Shown: positions 1 through 8,881 of the stretch, one piece after another
How the letters are laid out: each line of letters starts with the position of its first letter
Numbering within the stretch: position 1 is the stretch's first letter
Assembly (NCBI RefSeq): GCF_031010195.1
Contig: NZ_JAUAMC010000001.1
Coordinates: 1-64,000 of the forward strand
Reading direction: 5' to 3'
From: Halomonas sp. SpR8
GTDB taxonomy: Bacteria > Pseudomonadota > Gammaproteobacteria > Pseudomonadales > Halomonadaceae
Length of the DNA stretch: 64,000 nucleotides
The notes under the pieces: generated by a model
Databases searched by the model: none
What the model was told of the DNA's origin: nothing
What the model saw: only the letters and a program-made list of their open reading frames with translations
Made by a program: the position numbers and the translations under genes

Positions 1-120
1 GTCGTCAATAAGCTGAACGATAGACCAAGGAAACGGCTGGGATACCGAACCCCAGCTCAAGTGTTCTTAGGGGAATACTCAGGAGCACTAGAAACCGCAG
101 GTGCTGCACTTATTAGTTGA
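1..120 (+). CDS. IS30-family transposase, C-terminal end (cut by window edge)
   Basis: The frame is open from base 1 and ends in TGA at 118-120, giving 39 residues. It contains NDRPRKRLGYRTPAQVF, which matches the conserved C-terminal end of IS30-type DDE transposases (N-x-RPRK-x-LGY-x-TP). The rest of the gene lies outside the window, so it cannot be judged intact or broken. The insertion sequence must end within the 23 bases before the ssuD stop codon at 144, so the element sits directly downstream of the ssu operon. I could not define its terminal inverted repeat. Confidence 0.8.
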   Translation, partial: VVNKLNDRPRKRLGYRTPAQVFLGEYSGALETAGAALIS

Positions 121-143
121 ATTCAGGATTAAAAAGTGTTTGT

Positions 144-1322
144 TTAGCGAGGCTTGGCACTGTTAGCAACTATTTCACCGCGCACCGCTGCGCGAAGAGT
201 GTCGAGCGCGGGTGGCGGCTCGTGGTCTTTTGGCAGCAGTGGAAGTACCTTTTCACCAAAGTGGTAAGCCTCTTCCAGGTGTGGGTAACCTGAGAAAATA
301 AAGGTATCGACGCCCACCGCCATATACTCTCGAATACGCTCGGCCACGGTTTCTGGGCTACCGACTAATGCGGTGCCTGCGCCGCCGCGCACTAAGCCCA
401 CCCCTGCCCATAGGTTGGGACTGACCTCAAGTTTATCCCGCCGCCCACCGTGCAGGGCGGCCATCCGGCGCTGGCCTTCGGAATCCATACGTGAAAACGT
501 CTTCTGTGCAGCGGCAATGGTCTCATCATCCACATGCTCAATGAGTTTATCCGCCGCTGCCCACGCTTCTTCATCCGTGTCGCGTACAATGACATGCAGC
601 CGGATGCCAAACGTTAATTCACGGCCTGCCTTGTTGGCTGCTTCACGCACGGTCGCAATCTTGTCGGCCACTTGTGCCGGTGGCTCACCCCAGGTGAGAT
701 ATTTATCAACGATATCCGCCGCTACTTCGATGCCTGCGACCGATGAACCACCGAAATAAAGGGGTGGGTAGGGCGTTTGAGCCGGTTCAAAAATCAGTTG
801 GCCCTCTTCAATGCGGATATGCTTACCTTGGTAGGTAACATTTTCACCCGCTAGTAAGCCACGGTAGACATCCAGGAACTCTCGGGTAACTTCATATCGT
901 TGATCGTGGGGCAGGAAGATACCATCGCCCTTGTTCTCAACGGGGTCGCCCCCAGTCACTACATTGATCAGCAATCGGCCATTGGAAATGCGGTCAAGGG
1001 TTGCGGTCATACGCGCTGCCACGGTGGGTGACTGCAACCCAGGGCGCACTGCAACGAGAAAGCGCAAGCGCTCGGTGGTGGGTACCAGAGCGGAGGCAAT
1101 CACCCATGAGTCTTCACAGCTTCGGCCAGTGGGAAGAAGAACCCCGTAAAAGCCGAGCTGGTCTGCCGCTTGGGCAATTTGCTTAAGGTAGCCAAGACTA
1201 ACTTCGCGGCCTCCTTTGGCCGTTCCCAAATAGTGCCCATCTCCATGAGTGGGTAAAAACCACAGAAACTTCCCTTTTGTGACAGGCGCAGCTGTTTGGG
1301 AAGCAACAGAAGGTGCGGTCAT
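144..1322 (-). CDS. ssuD: FMNH2-dependent alkanesulfonate monooxygenase SsuD
   Basis: The product is a 392-residue cytoplasmic flavin-dependent monooxygenase of the bacterial luciferase-like family. It desulfonates C2-C10 alkanesulfonates to the aldehyde plus sulfite for use as a sulfur source. Seen: the N-terminal [33 protein letters not shown] and the C-terminal [21 protein letters not shown] and [13 protein letters not shown] blocks typical of SsuD; E. coli SsuD is of similar length. The ATG at 1322 is chosen because AGGAGA lies just upstream; the longer open frame has no such site and would overlap ssuA. It is the last gene of ssuC-ssuB-ssuA-ssuD, one base after the ssuA stop. No ssuE flavin reductase is in the window, so FMNH2 must be supplied by a reductase encoded elsewhere. 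Confidence 0.95.
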   Translation of the reverse strand: MTAPSVASQTAAPVTKGKFLWFLPTHGDGHYLGTAKGGREVSLGYLKQIAQAADQLGFYGVLLPTGRSCEDSWVIASALVPTTERLRFLVAVRPGLQSPTVAARMTATLDRISNGRLLINVVTGGDPVENKGDGIFLPHDQRYEVTREFLDVYRGLLAGENVTYQGKHIRIEEGQLIFEPAQTPYPPLYFGGSSVAGIEVAADIVDKYLTWGEPPAQVADKIATVREAANKAGRELTFGIRLHVIVRDTDEEAWAAADKLIEHVDDETIAAAQKTFSRMDSEGQRRMAALHGGRRDKLEVSPNLWAGVGLVRGGAGTALVGSPETVAERIREYMAVGVDTFIFSGYPHLEEAYHFGEKVLPLLPKDHEPPPALDTLRAAVRGEIVANSAKPR

Positions 1323-1323
1323 C

Positions 1324-2298
1324 TTATTCTCCTGGTTGCCAAATGGGTGAGTCCGTTGCATCAACGGCGTGAGGCAGAATGTCCGCGGCGAAGAAGGCAT
1401 CAGCAATTTTCTGCTGCTCGCCAAGGCCTTCCAGCGTGACAGGCTGAACGTCATAGCTACGGTTTAGGTTGGCCGTTTGTACAATGTCAGGATCAAGATT
1501 GCCCCAGAGCGGTGCTAACAGCTCGGCGGCTTCTTCTGGGTTCTCGTTTACCCAGTTGCCCGCTTCGTTTAGTGCTTCGTAAACGGTTGATATCACCTCA
1601 GGGTTCGCTTCTACATAGGGCGTGGCCGCCAGGTAATAACGTGTGTAGCTGGCTAACCCGTCGCTCCCATCTGTGATAGTGCGAGTTTCAAGGGTTGCGC
1701 GGGAGGTAGAGAGGAAGGGTTCCCACGCAATCCAGGCGTCTACATTGCCTTGGGCAAAGGCGGCGCGGGCATCGGCAGGTGGCAAATAGGAGACGCGTAC
1801 GTCATCTAGTGTGAGGCCAACGCTTTCAAGGGCGGCAATCAGTAAGTAATGGTTGCCCGCGCCGCGTGTCACGGTAATTCGCTTACCGGCGAGGTCTTCC
1901 AATGTTTCTATGTCGCTGTCTTCTAGTACGATCAGCGCCTGACCGCCAGGCGAGGGGGCTTCACTGGCATAGAAGGTGAGGTCGGCACCGGCTGCTTGGG
2001 CAAAAATCGGCACGGTATCAGCGACATCAGCGCTGATGTCGATATTGCCGACATTTAAAGACTCCAGCATCGGTAAGCCGCTGGTGAATTCGTACCAGTC
2101 TATGGTGACGCCCTGCTCAGCGAGTTTATCTTCAAGCGAATTGTTGTTCCTTAAAACACTCATCAGAGTAGACGAGCGCTGATAGCCAATACGTAACTCT
2201 TCGGCCAGGGTAAGCGGTGCTTGAAGTAGTGTGGCTGTTGCTAAAGCCCCCACGATGGCGGTTCGTTTAAAGGCGAGTGGCAGAGCGAAAGGTTTCAT
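1324..2298 (-). CDS. ssuA: Aliphatic sulfonate ABC transporter, periplasmic binding protein SsuA
   Basis: The product is a 324-residue type 2 periplasmic binding protein with an N-terminal signal peptide that probably ends at LTLAEE. It captures sulfonates for the SsuBC transporter. The mature start ELRIGYQR and motifs such as [12 protein letters not shown] and [16 protein letters not shown] are characteristic of the SsuA/TauA/NMT1-like family. The ATG at 2298 is preferred over the longer open frame because AAGGA precedes it at good spacing. It lies 75 bases after ssuB and one base before ssuD, consistent with co-transcription. The exact substrate range cannot be read from sequence. Confidence 0.92.
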   Translation of the reverse strand: MKPFALPLAFKRTAIVGALATATLLQAPLTLAEELRIGYQRSSTLMSVLRNNNSLEDKLAEQGVTIDWYEFTSGLPMLESLNVGNIDISADVADTVPIFAQAAGADLTFYASEAPSPGGQALIVLEDSDIETLEDLAGKRITVTRGAGNHYLLIAALESVGLTLDDVRVSYLPPADARAAFAQGNVDAWIAWEPFLSTSRATLETRTITDGSDGLASYTRYYLAATPYVEANPEVISTVYEALNEAGNWVNENPEEAAELLAPLWGNLDPDIVQTANLNRSYDVQPVTLEGLGEQQKIADAFFAADILPHAVDATDSPIWQPGE

Positions 2299-2373
2299 GG
2301 AGTTATTCCTTAATGGGCACATTCCGTGTGCATTGGGGTTATGAGAGGAGAGCAGGGTAAGGTCAGATGGTTG

Positions 2374-3171
2374 TTATTGGCCTAAGACGCGTTTCAGCAC
2401 TTTTCCTTCAATGGCAGAAACATCAGCGCTGGCTTGTTCACGGGGCCTGGCAAGGTCTACTGCCTTATCCATGCCAATTTGCCCTTGTTCCAGAACAATC
2501 ACGCGGTCTGCCAGTTGCACAGCTTCCTGAACGTCGTGGGTAACCAGTAATACGGTGAAACCATGTTGTTGCCATAATCGTTCAATGAGGCGCTGCATCT
2601 CGATTCTGGTGAGTGCATCCAACGCGCCAAGAGGTTCATCCAGTAGCAGTAGCTGCGGCTGATGAATAAGTGCACGCGCAAGGGCAACACGCTGGCGTTG
2701 TCCACCTGAAAGTTTGGCGGGCCACACATCGGCTTTGTCTGAAAGGCCGACCTCTTCTAATACTCTTAACGCGCGGGGCCTCCAGTCGCCTTTAAGGCCA
2801 AGTCCAATGTTGTCGATAACGGACTTCCAGGGCAGCAGCCGGTCATCCTGAAACATTAAACGGATATCTGTGGAGGCGAGGTCAGCATGGCCATCGGCAC
2901 TTAATGTGCCCGCATTGTGGCGATCTAATCCGGCAATCAGGCGCAGTAGCGTACTTTTTCCGCAGCCGCTACGGCCCACGATAGCAATGAACTGGCCTTT
3001 CTCGATCTCTAGGTCGATGCCTTTCAGTACTTCCAGCTCGCCAAACTTTTTAACCACACCCTTGAGGTGTAAATGCGTACCACCTTTCGAGGAAGAGAGG
3101 GCGGTGCGAGCACTGCTGGCAGCGCTTTCTTTAACTGGCGTCGTTGTTTCTGTATAGGTAGAAAAGCTCAT
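2374..3171 (-). CDS. ssuB: Aliphatic sulfonate ABC transporter, ATP-binding protein SsuB
   Basis: The product is a 265-residue ABC ATPase energising the sulfonate importer. Seen: Walker [11 protein letters not shown]-loop [10 protein letters not shown], signature [15 protein letters not shown], Walker [13 protein letters not shown], and the H-loop histidine in [20 protein letters not shown] is typical of the SsuB/TauB/NrtD group. An N-terminal extension of about 30 residues rich in Ser, Thr and Ala precedes the ABC domain. The gene starts two bases after the ssuC stop, so translational coupling is likely. Confidence 0.94.
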   Translation of the reverse strand: MSFSTYTETTTPVKESAASSARTALSSSKGGTHLHLKGVVKKFGELEVLKGIDLEIEKGQFIAIVGRSGCGKSTLLRLIAGLDRHNAGTLSADGHADLASTDIRLMFQDDRLLPWKSVIDNIGLGLKGDWRPRALRVLEEVGLSDKADVWPAKLSGGQRQRVALARALIHQPQLLLLDEPLGALDALTRIEMQRLIERLWQQHGFTVLLVTHDVQEAVQLADRVIVLEQGQIGMDKAVDLARPREQASADVSAIEGKVLKRVLGQ

Positions 3172-3173
3172 GT

Positions 3174-3971
3174 TCAGTCTCCCTTAACATAGGCGGGGTG
3201 CCAGCGCAGCCAGCGACGCTCTAGGAAGCGGGCAGCTTCATCAGCTAATTTGCCAAGTAACGCATAGAGCACAATGGCGAGCACGACGACGTCGGTTTGC
3301 AAAAATTCACGCGCATTCATGGCCAGATAACCAATGCCTTCACTGGCTGAAATAGTTTCTGCCACGATAAGCGTTAGCCACATCAACCCCAGCGAGTAAC
3401 GTACGCCCACTAGGATTGACGACATGGCACCCGGTAAAATCACGTTGGTAAAGAGCGGCCAGCCAGACAGGCCGTAGCTGCGCGCCATCTCCATCAGGTT
3501 GGAGTCAATATTGCGAATGCCATGGAAGGTGTTGAGGTAAATGGGAAAGGCAGTACCCAATACCACGAGAAAGATCTTGGCTGTTTCATCAATCCCGAAC
3601 CAGAGAATGACCAGCGGAACCAATGCCAGATGCGGAATGTTCCTGATCATCTGCACGGTACTGTCGAGCAACCGTTCCCCCCAGTGAGAAAGCCCACTAA
3701 TCAGGCCCAGTGCCAGCCCAATACCACCGCCAATCACAAACCCCAATGCCGCGCGCTGAAAGCTAACCCCCAGGTGGTAGAAGATTTCCCCCGAAGCGGT
3801 TAACCGCCAGCCGGCTTCAATCACTGCCAAAGGGGCTGGCATGATGCGACTAGAAATCCAGCCGAACGACACCGCCAACTGCCAGAGTAGTATTAATACA
3901 ATGGGAACCGCCCATGGCAGTGCGCTGTCGGCCCACCTGTTAGACGCTAACCTTTGTGATGCTATGGACAT
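3174..3971 (-). CDS. ssuC: Aliphatic sulfonate ABC transporter, permease SsuC
   Basis: The product is a 265-residue inner-membrane permease of the BPD_transp_1 type with about six hydrophobic segments. The EAA-like cytoplasmic loop is seen as [21 protein letters not shown]. The C-terminal [11 protein letters not shown] is typical of SsuC. The ATG at 3971 is preferred over one 15 bases upstream, because GGAGGG sits 8 bases before 3971 and overlaps the longer start. It is first in the ssuCBAD operon; transcription presumably starts in the 225-base region shared with the divergent rhodanese gene. Confidence 0.93.
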   Translation of the reverse strand: MSIASQRLASNRWADSALPWAVPIVLILLWQLAVSFGWISSRIMPAPLAVIEAGWRLTASGEIFYHLGVSFQRAALGFVIGGGIGLALGLISGLSHWGERLLDSTVQMIRNIPHLALVPLVILWFGIDETAKIFLVVLGTAFPIYLNTFHGIRNIDSNLMEMARSYGLSGWPLFTNVILPGAMSSILVGVRYSLGLMWLTLIVAETISASEGIGYLAMNAREFLQTDVVVLAIVLYALLGKLADEAARFLERRWLRWHPAYVKGD

Positions 3972-4055
3972 AGACAATCCCTCCAAAAATGGAAAAAACC
4001 GTGAAATAAAGAATTAAGCTAGAAAGAATGTTGATTTATGCTACCAACGCGATTC

Positions 4056-4071
4056 CTATTCGCTTAAATAG
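4056..4071. promoter_or_regulatory. Candidate regulator site in the divergent ssuC/rhodanese promoter region
   Basis: The 225-base AT-rich region between ssuC and the rhodanese gene must drive both directions. It contains the short inverted repeat CTATT-N6-AATAG. LysR-type regulators such as CysB or Cbl bind AT-rich dyads of this kind upstream of ssu genes, but assignment here is inference. No convincing -35/-10 pair was pinned down. Confidence 0.25.
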
Positions 4072-4196
4072 TTAAAACAGAAAAGGTTATTCATAAAAAG
4101 TGATAATCAAAAAGCGCAGAGGTGATTTAATTGGAAGGGTGGAAGTTATGTGAAAAAATTAGATTTACATATCTAGAGTTAAGATAAGGGGGTGTG

Positions 4197-5777
4197 GTGG
4201 TGTATAAAAAAATAAGTACAGAAAGAGTCAGAAGTGACCTGATAAACTCATGTGAAATCGCCATTATCGATGTCCGTGAAGAAGCCCCGTTTGCAGAAGG
4301 GCACCCTCTCTTTGCTAGCAACATTCCCCTATCGCGCCTCGAACTGGAGATTTTTACCCGGGTTCCTCGTTTAAATACACCGGTGGTGGTTTATGACAAC
4401 GGTGAGGGCTTGGCAGAGCAGGCCTATCAAAAGCTCTCTGGTTGGGGATACAGCGACGTTGCGCTTCTGAAAGGGGGGCTAAAAGGGTGGGAGGCGGCTG
4501 GAGGTGAGATATTTCATGATGTTAACTCCCCCAGCAAGGCCTTTGGAGAGTTGGTGGAATCGGTGAGGCATACGCCTTCACTTGCGGCTGAAGAGGTAAA
4601 GGCATTACTTGATGCCAGGGCGGATGTCGTGGTGTTGGATGCGCGTCGTTTTGATGAGTATCAAACCATGAGTATTCCTACCGGCATCAGCGTGCCGGGA
4701 GCGGAGTTAGCGCTGCGTGTAAAGGAGCTTGCCCCAGACCCCTCCACCCAGGTAATTGTTAATTGTGCGGGTCGTACGCGCAGTCTTATTGGTACACAGT
4801 CATTGATCAACGCTGGTGTGCCCAACCCTGTCGCGGCGCTGCGCAATGGCACTATCGGCTGGACACTGGCTGGGCAGACTCTTGAGCATGGGCAGTCCCG
4901 GTCTTTTCAGCCCGTTAGCGATGAAACACGTTTGACAGCGGCGACCTCTGCACATGCAGTGGCAGACCGAGCCGGTGTAAAAAGAGCGAAACGAGATCAG
5001 CTTTTTACTTGGCAGCAGAACGCCACTCGCACCACCTATCTATTCGACGTACGAACTCCTGATGAGTTTACTGCAGGGCATTTTCCTGGCGCCTTCTCTG
5101 CACCAGGAGGCCAGTTAGTTCAAGAGACGGATCATCATGCGGCGGTGAGAGGCGCCAGGGTGGTGCTGGTAGACGACGATGGCGTACGTGCCAACATGAC
5201 GGCATCTTGGCTGGCGCAAATGGGGTGGGAGGTCTATGTGCTTGAGGGCGTCGAACTTAGTCATTTCACGGAGTCAGGCGATGAAAAACGCCGGTATCCG
5301 CCGGTGCAGTCTGCTGACGTAGTGACGGCGGAAAGCCTAGCGACACTGCTGGGTGAAGGCGGTGTAGCGGTTTTCGATCTTACGACGTATCAGCGCTATC
5401 AAAAAGGCCACATCCCGGGTGCTAAATGGGTGCTGCGTACGGATGTGGTCTCCCAAGTAAAAGCGCTACCCCAGCATCAGGTGATCGTTTTAACCTGCGG
5501 CAGTGATCGCTTAGCCCGTTACGCCTGGCAAGAGTTGGCCCAGCAAGTGCCCCATAAGGTGGTTGTGCTTGAGGGAGGTAATGCAGCTTGGCGTAGAGCG
5601 GGATTATCGGAAGAAGCAGGATCTGGCGACGCGTTATCACCGCTGATCGACCGCTACCGACGCCCATATGAAGGCACGGATAATCCCAAAGAGGCCATGC
5701 AGGCCTATCTGGATTGGGAGTTTGGTTTAGTCGCGCAGTTGGAGAAAGATGGGACTCATGGATTTCAAGTTATATAA
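4197..5777 (+). CDS. Four-domain rhodanese (sulfurtransferase) protein
   Basis: A cytoplasmic protein of 526 residues without signal peptide, made of four rhodanese-like domains at roughly 1-110, 125-235, 262-355 and 370-470, plus a short tail. Rhodanese catalysis needs a Cys in the active-site loop. Domain 2 has CAGRTRS (Cys190) and domain 4 has CGSDRLAR (Cys434). In domains 1 and 3 the equivalent positions read YDNGEG and DDDGVR, so they are probably inactive or regulatory. Two adjacent GTG codons (4194, 4197) follow AAGGGGG; 4197 has the better spacing. A terminator follows, then a sulfonate-type ABC transporter, so a role in handling sulfane sulfur released from imported organosulfur compounds is plausible. 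The substrate is unknown. Confidence 0.88.
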   Translation: MVYKKISTERVRSDLINSCEIAIIDVREEAPFAEGHPLFASNIPLSRLELEIFTRVPRLNTPVVVYDNGEGLAEQAYQKLSGWGYSDVALLKGGLKGWEAAGGEIFHDVNSPSKAFGELVESVRHTPSLAAEEVKALLDARADVVVLDARRFDEYQTMSIPTGISVPGAELALRVKELAPDPSTQVIVNCAGRTRSLIGTQSLINAGVPNPVAALRNGTIGWTLAGQTLEHGQSRSFQPVSDETRLTAATSAHAVADRAGVKRAKRDQLFTWQQNATRTTYLFDVRTPDEFTAGHFPGAFSAPGGQLVQETDHHAAVRGARVVLVDDDGVRANMTASWLAQMGWEVYVLEGVELSHFTESGDEKRRYPPVQSADVVTAESLATLLGEGGVAVFDLTTYQRYQKGHIPGAKWVLRTDVVSQVKALPQHQVIVLTCGSDRLARYAWQELAQQVPHKVVVLEGGNAAWRRAGLSEEAGSGDALSPLIDRYRRPYEGTDNPKEAMQAYLDWEFGLVAQLEKDGTHGFQVI

Positions 5778-5862
5778 GCAGCATCAAATTAATCCTACAT
5801 GAGGGGGTGCCAACGTTAATCAGAGGCTCCATGGTTTTATTATTGTTGATTGTTTTAGTTTT

Positions 5863-5893
5863 AAAAGCCCCTGCTCTGTGCCGGGGCTTTTTT
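5863..5893 (+). terminator. Rho-independent terminator after the rhodanese gene
   Basis: The stem AAAAGCCCC / GGGGCTTTT with an 11-base loop is followed by a T-run, 85 bases after the rhodanese stop codon. The symmetrical A and T flanks mean it could also work on the minus strand, where no gene needs it. Confidence 0.85.
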
Positions 5894-6012
5894 GATTTTG
5901 TTATATAGGCTTTTTGATACCTTTATCATGTTAAGTGATTTGTCTCGAGTGCTGAACTTGATGACTATGTTTTCTCCCCTTGATCCTTCCTGGTTGTTGT
6001 GGAGAAAAAGAA

Positions 6013-7008
6013 GTGAAAACTAAAAAAGAAAAACTATTTTCATTGGCTGCTATAATAATAGCTACGTCGACGCTTGGCATGTCTACAGCCTCGGCGGAGG
6101 TCAACTACCCTGATCAGTTAAGTCTGGACTATGCATATTACTCTCCTCAAAGTTTGATCATTAAAAACCACGGATGGCTAGAAGAAGCATTGGAAGAGCA
6201 TGATGTAGAGGTCAATTGGGTTCACTCTCGCGGTAGTAATAATTCGTTGGAGTTTCTCAATAGTCGAGCAACTAGTTTTGCACTTACATCGAGTGTTTCT
6301 GCCTTTATCAGTCGTGCCAATGGGCAGCCGGTTAAAACAATTTATAGCTATTTATGGTCTGAACCTAGCGCATTAGTGGTTACGGAAGATTCAGAGATTA
6401 CTTCAATCGCAGAGATTGAAGGTAAAACCGTAGCAGCTACCAAGGGCACGGATCCGTACTTCTTTCTGTTACGTGCACTAGAAGCTAATCAGCTTGAACC
6501 CAGTGATGTCAGCATTGTTCATCTACAGCATCCTGATGGCAAAACGGCACTTGAGCAGGGGCGTGTGGATGTGTGGGCCGGGTTGGATCCACACATGGCG
6601 GCAGCTGAGTTGGCCGGTAACCGCTTTATTTATCGTAATCCTGAGTTTGGGTTGGGTGCATCGCTTAATACCACCGAAAACTTTCTGCGTGACTATCCAG
6701 ATGCCGTTACTCTCGTACTGGAAACGTATGAACGTGCCCGCCAATGGATCATCGATAATCCTGATGAAACCGCTCAGTTAGTGGCCGATGAGACACAACT
6801 GCCGGTTGAGGTAATCCAACTCCAGTTGGGCCGTTACAAATTCGACTCACCCATCCCTGACGAGCGATTTATTGCGGCTATCGAACCCGTCGTTCCGCTA
6901 CTCCAAGCCGATGGCATCCTACGTCGTAACGCCGATGTAGAGGGCGCTTTGAATAGTCTGGTCGATACAACCTTAATCGATAAGCTACTTGAGGGAGAGT
7001 CACCATGA
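6013..7008 (+). CDS. Sulfonate/nitrate/taurine-type ABC transporter, periplasmic binding protein
   Basis: A 331-residue SsuA/TauA-like binding protein. The GTG at 6013 is chosen because GGAGAAAAAGAA precedes it and it opens directly into a normal signal peptide (KTKKEKLFSLAAIIIATST, cleavage near ASAEV). The mature part shows the expected two-lobe family features (LEFLNSRATSFAL, GKTVAATKGTDPYFFLLRAL, GRVDVWAGLDPHMAAAEL). It overlaps the permease start by 4 bases and heads a three-gene operon. It is clearly diverged from the SsuA at 1324-2298, so the ligand is probably different; the nearby rhodanese and sulfate genes point to an organosulfur compound by context only. Confidence 0.88.
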   Translation: MKTKKEKLFSLAAIIIATSTLGMSTASAEVNYPDQLSLDYAYYSPQSLIIKNHGWLEEALEEHDVEVNWVHSRGSNNSLEFLNSRATSFALTSSVSAFISRANGQPVKTIYSYLWSEPSALVVTEDSEITSIAEIEGKTVAATKGTDPYFFLLRALEANQLEPSDVSIVHLQHPDGKTALEQGRVDVWAGLDPHMAAAELAGNRFIYRNPEFGLGASLNTTENFLRDYPDAVTLVLETYERARQWIIDNPDETAQLVADETQLPVEVIQLQLGRYKFDSPIPDERFIAAIEPVVPLLQADGILRRNADVEGALNSLVDTTLIDKLLEGESP

Positions 7009-7862
7009 CTCGAGTAGTTACATCGCATAGCGACGTGAGCGATGTCTCGAATGCAGATAGCGGCCAGGCCCATCCCCGCCCCATGGCCAAAAATGTGGCA
7101 CGGGGTAGGCGCCGATGGCGAGGTTGGCTGCTTCCACTGTTTTTAATCGCTCTACTGGAAGTGGTAGTGCGTAGTGGATTGGTCCCTTCTTATCTTATGC
7201 CAGCTCCTAGTGAGCTGGCAGTTACCCTAGCGGAGTTGGCGGAAGGGGCGTTGTGGCAGCACATTGCGGCGAGTACCGGGCGCGTCCTTGCAGGGTTTAT
7301 GTGCGGTGCGGTTCTGGCGTTATTAATAGGCGCGATTGTAGGTATTAGCCGGTCAGTCGAGGCATATATAGACCCAACGTTTCAGGCGCTAAGAGCGGTT
7401 CCGGGGCTCGCTTGGGTACCCTTACTACTGATTTGGCTAGGTATTGGTGAGTCTTCCAAGATCACCCTGATTGCTATAGGTTCTTTCTTTCCTATCTACA
7501 TGAACCTGGTCGCCGGTATCCGTAACGTTGATCGCAAACTTGTCGAGGTTGGGGATATGTACCACTTCTCCCGCCTTGAGAAAATTCGGCGTATCTTCGT
7601 GCCCGCTGCCCAGCCTTATCTATTTACGGGGCTACGCAACGGCCTGTCTATGGCGTGGTTATGTGTCGTCGCCGCTGAACTATTAGCCGCTACCCAGGGA
7701 ATAGGATATTTGCTAACGGATGGTAGGGAGGTCTCTCGACCTGACTTGGTGCTTATTGCCATCGTCTCATTAGCGGTAATGGGCAAATTGACTGATACCC
7801 TTTTGAAGGTTGTCGAAGAGCGCAGCCTACGCTGGCGAGACGCTTTTAGCGCAGCCAATTAA
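7005..7862 (+). CDS. Sulfonate/nitrate/taurine-type ABC transporter, permease
   Basis: A 285-residue inner-membrane permease with about six membrane segments after a basic 35-residue N-terminus. The BPD_transp_1 hallmarks PSYLMPAPSELAVTLAEL, RAVPGLAWVPLLLIWLGIGE and the coupling loop around VGDMYHFSRLEKIRRIFVPA are visible. ATG overlaps the stop of the binding-protein gene (ATGA), indicating translational coupling. It works with the ATPase encoded 15 bases downstream. Confidence 0.9.
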   Translation: MTRVVTSHSDVSDVSNADSGQAHPRPMAKNVARGRRRWRGWLLPLFLIALLEVVVRSGLVPSYLMPAPSELAVTLAELAEGALWQHIAASTGRVLAGFMCGAVLALLIGAIVGISRSVEAYIDPTFQALRAVPGLAWVPLLLIWLGIGESSKITLIAIGSFFPIYMNLVAGIRNVDRKLVEVGDMYHFSRLEKIRRIFVPAAQPYLFTGLRNGLSMAWLCVVAAELLAATQGIGYLLTDGREVSRPDLVLIAIVSLAVMGKLTDTLLKVVEERSLRWRDAFSAAN

Positions 7863-7877
7863 GGAGCGACAGACATA

Positions 7878-8612
7878 ATGACAGATGTATTAAGCCTTGA
7901 TGTTCATGAGAAGCGCTTTGGCGATACGCTAATCCTTGATCATGTTCACGTGGGGATAAAACCCAGGGAAGTCGTTGCGTTGCTAGGCCCTAGTGGCTGT
8001 GGAAAAAGCACATTGTTAAGAATCGCATCGGGCCTGGATCGCGATTATGTTGGGCAGGTAAGGCTTCTCGATCACTCGCGTCAGCAACAGGGGGCGCGTC
8101 GTGTCGCCTTTATTTTCCAAGAGCCTCGACTGATGCCGTGGCTAACAGTGGAGGAAAATGTCAGTTTCTCTGATGGTAAACGGGCTGATACCGGGCGAGC
8201 GCATGCACTACTCTCAGAGGTGGGATTGGCAGGATGGGAGCGTGCGCTACCAAAGCAGTTGTCCGGTGGGATGGCTCAACGTGTTGCGATTGCGAGAGGG
8301 TTATATTCGCAGCCAGATGTACTGCTATTGGATGAGCCGTTTAGCGCGGTGGATGCATTTACCAGGATGCGGTTGCAGGATTTACTATTGTCGATTGCCG
8401 ACTCCCATAGTATTGCCATCTTGCTGGTTACCCACGATATCGATGAGTCGCTTTATCTGGCAGACCGGGTGTTAGTGATGGGAAGCCATCCAGGTACGAT
8501 ACTGCATACGATTAACGTGCCACTCCCACGCCCAAGAGAGCGCACGGATGGACGGTTGAGCACGTTAAAGGTGGAGGCTCTTGAGTCGCTCCATGGGGCA
8601 CATGCTTTTTGA
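7878..8612 (+). CDS. Sulfonate/nitrate/taurine-type ABC transporter, ATP-binding protein
   Basis: A 244-residue ABC ATPase. Walker A is [14 protein letters not shown], the Q-loop FIFQEPRLMPWL, the signature LSGGMAQRVAIARGL, Walker [13 protein letters not shown], and the switch histidine lies in LLVTHDIDES. PRLMPWLTV places it in the SsuB/TauB/NrtCD group. AAGGAG precedes the ATG. It is last in the three-gene operon; no clear terminator follows within 100 bases. Confidence 0.92.
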   Translation: MTDVLSLDVHEKRFGDTLILDHVHVGIKPREVVALLGPSGCGKSTLLRIASGLDRDYVGQVRLLDHSRQQQGARRVAFIFQEPRLMPWLTVEENVSFSDGKRADTGRAHALLSEVGLAGWERALPKQLSGGMAQRVAIARGLYSQPDVLLLDEPFSAVDAFTRMRLQDLLLSIADSHSIAILLVTHDIDESLYLADRVLVMGSHPGTILHTINVPLPRPRERTDGRLSTLKVEALESLHGAHAF

Positions 8613-8881
8613 GTGTATGGAAAAAAAGAAGTTCTAATGGGCATGGACGCCCGTTACGCTATAATGCTCCCCCTAACTCACTATTTTTATATAAGAAAGT
8701 GCTGATTAATAATCACGCTTACTTATACGCTGTTAAAATTCGCTTCGAACGCGAGTCTAGCTCATTTGCGCTGCTTTCTCTTGCTTGACCTGCGGATTTA
8801 ACATTAAAAAGAGACGTCTCAGATGAATAAGGGTTAAGTTAGCTATATATCGTTTAGTTGCTTATTTATAGGAAAATAAAT

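Noticed and set aside
8811-8820. Palindrome gagacgtctc before the MOT1-like gene
   Set aside because: A 10-base palindrome alone is expected by chance and has no supporting promoter context.
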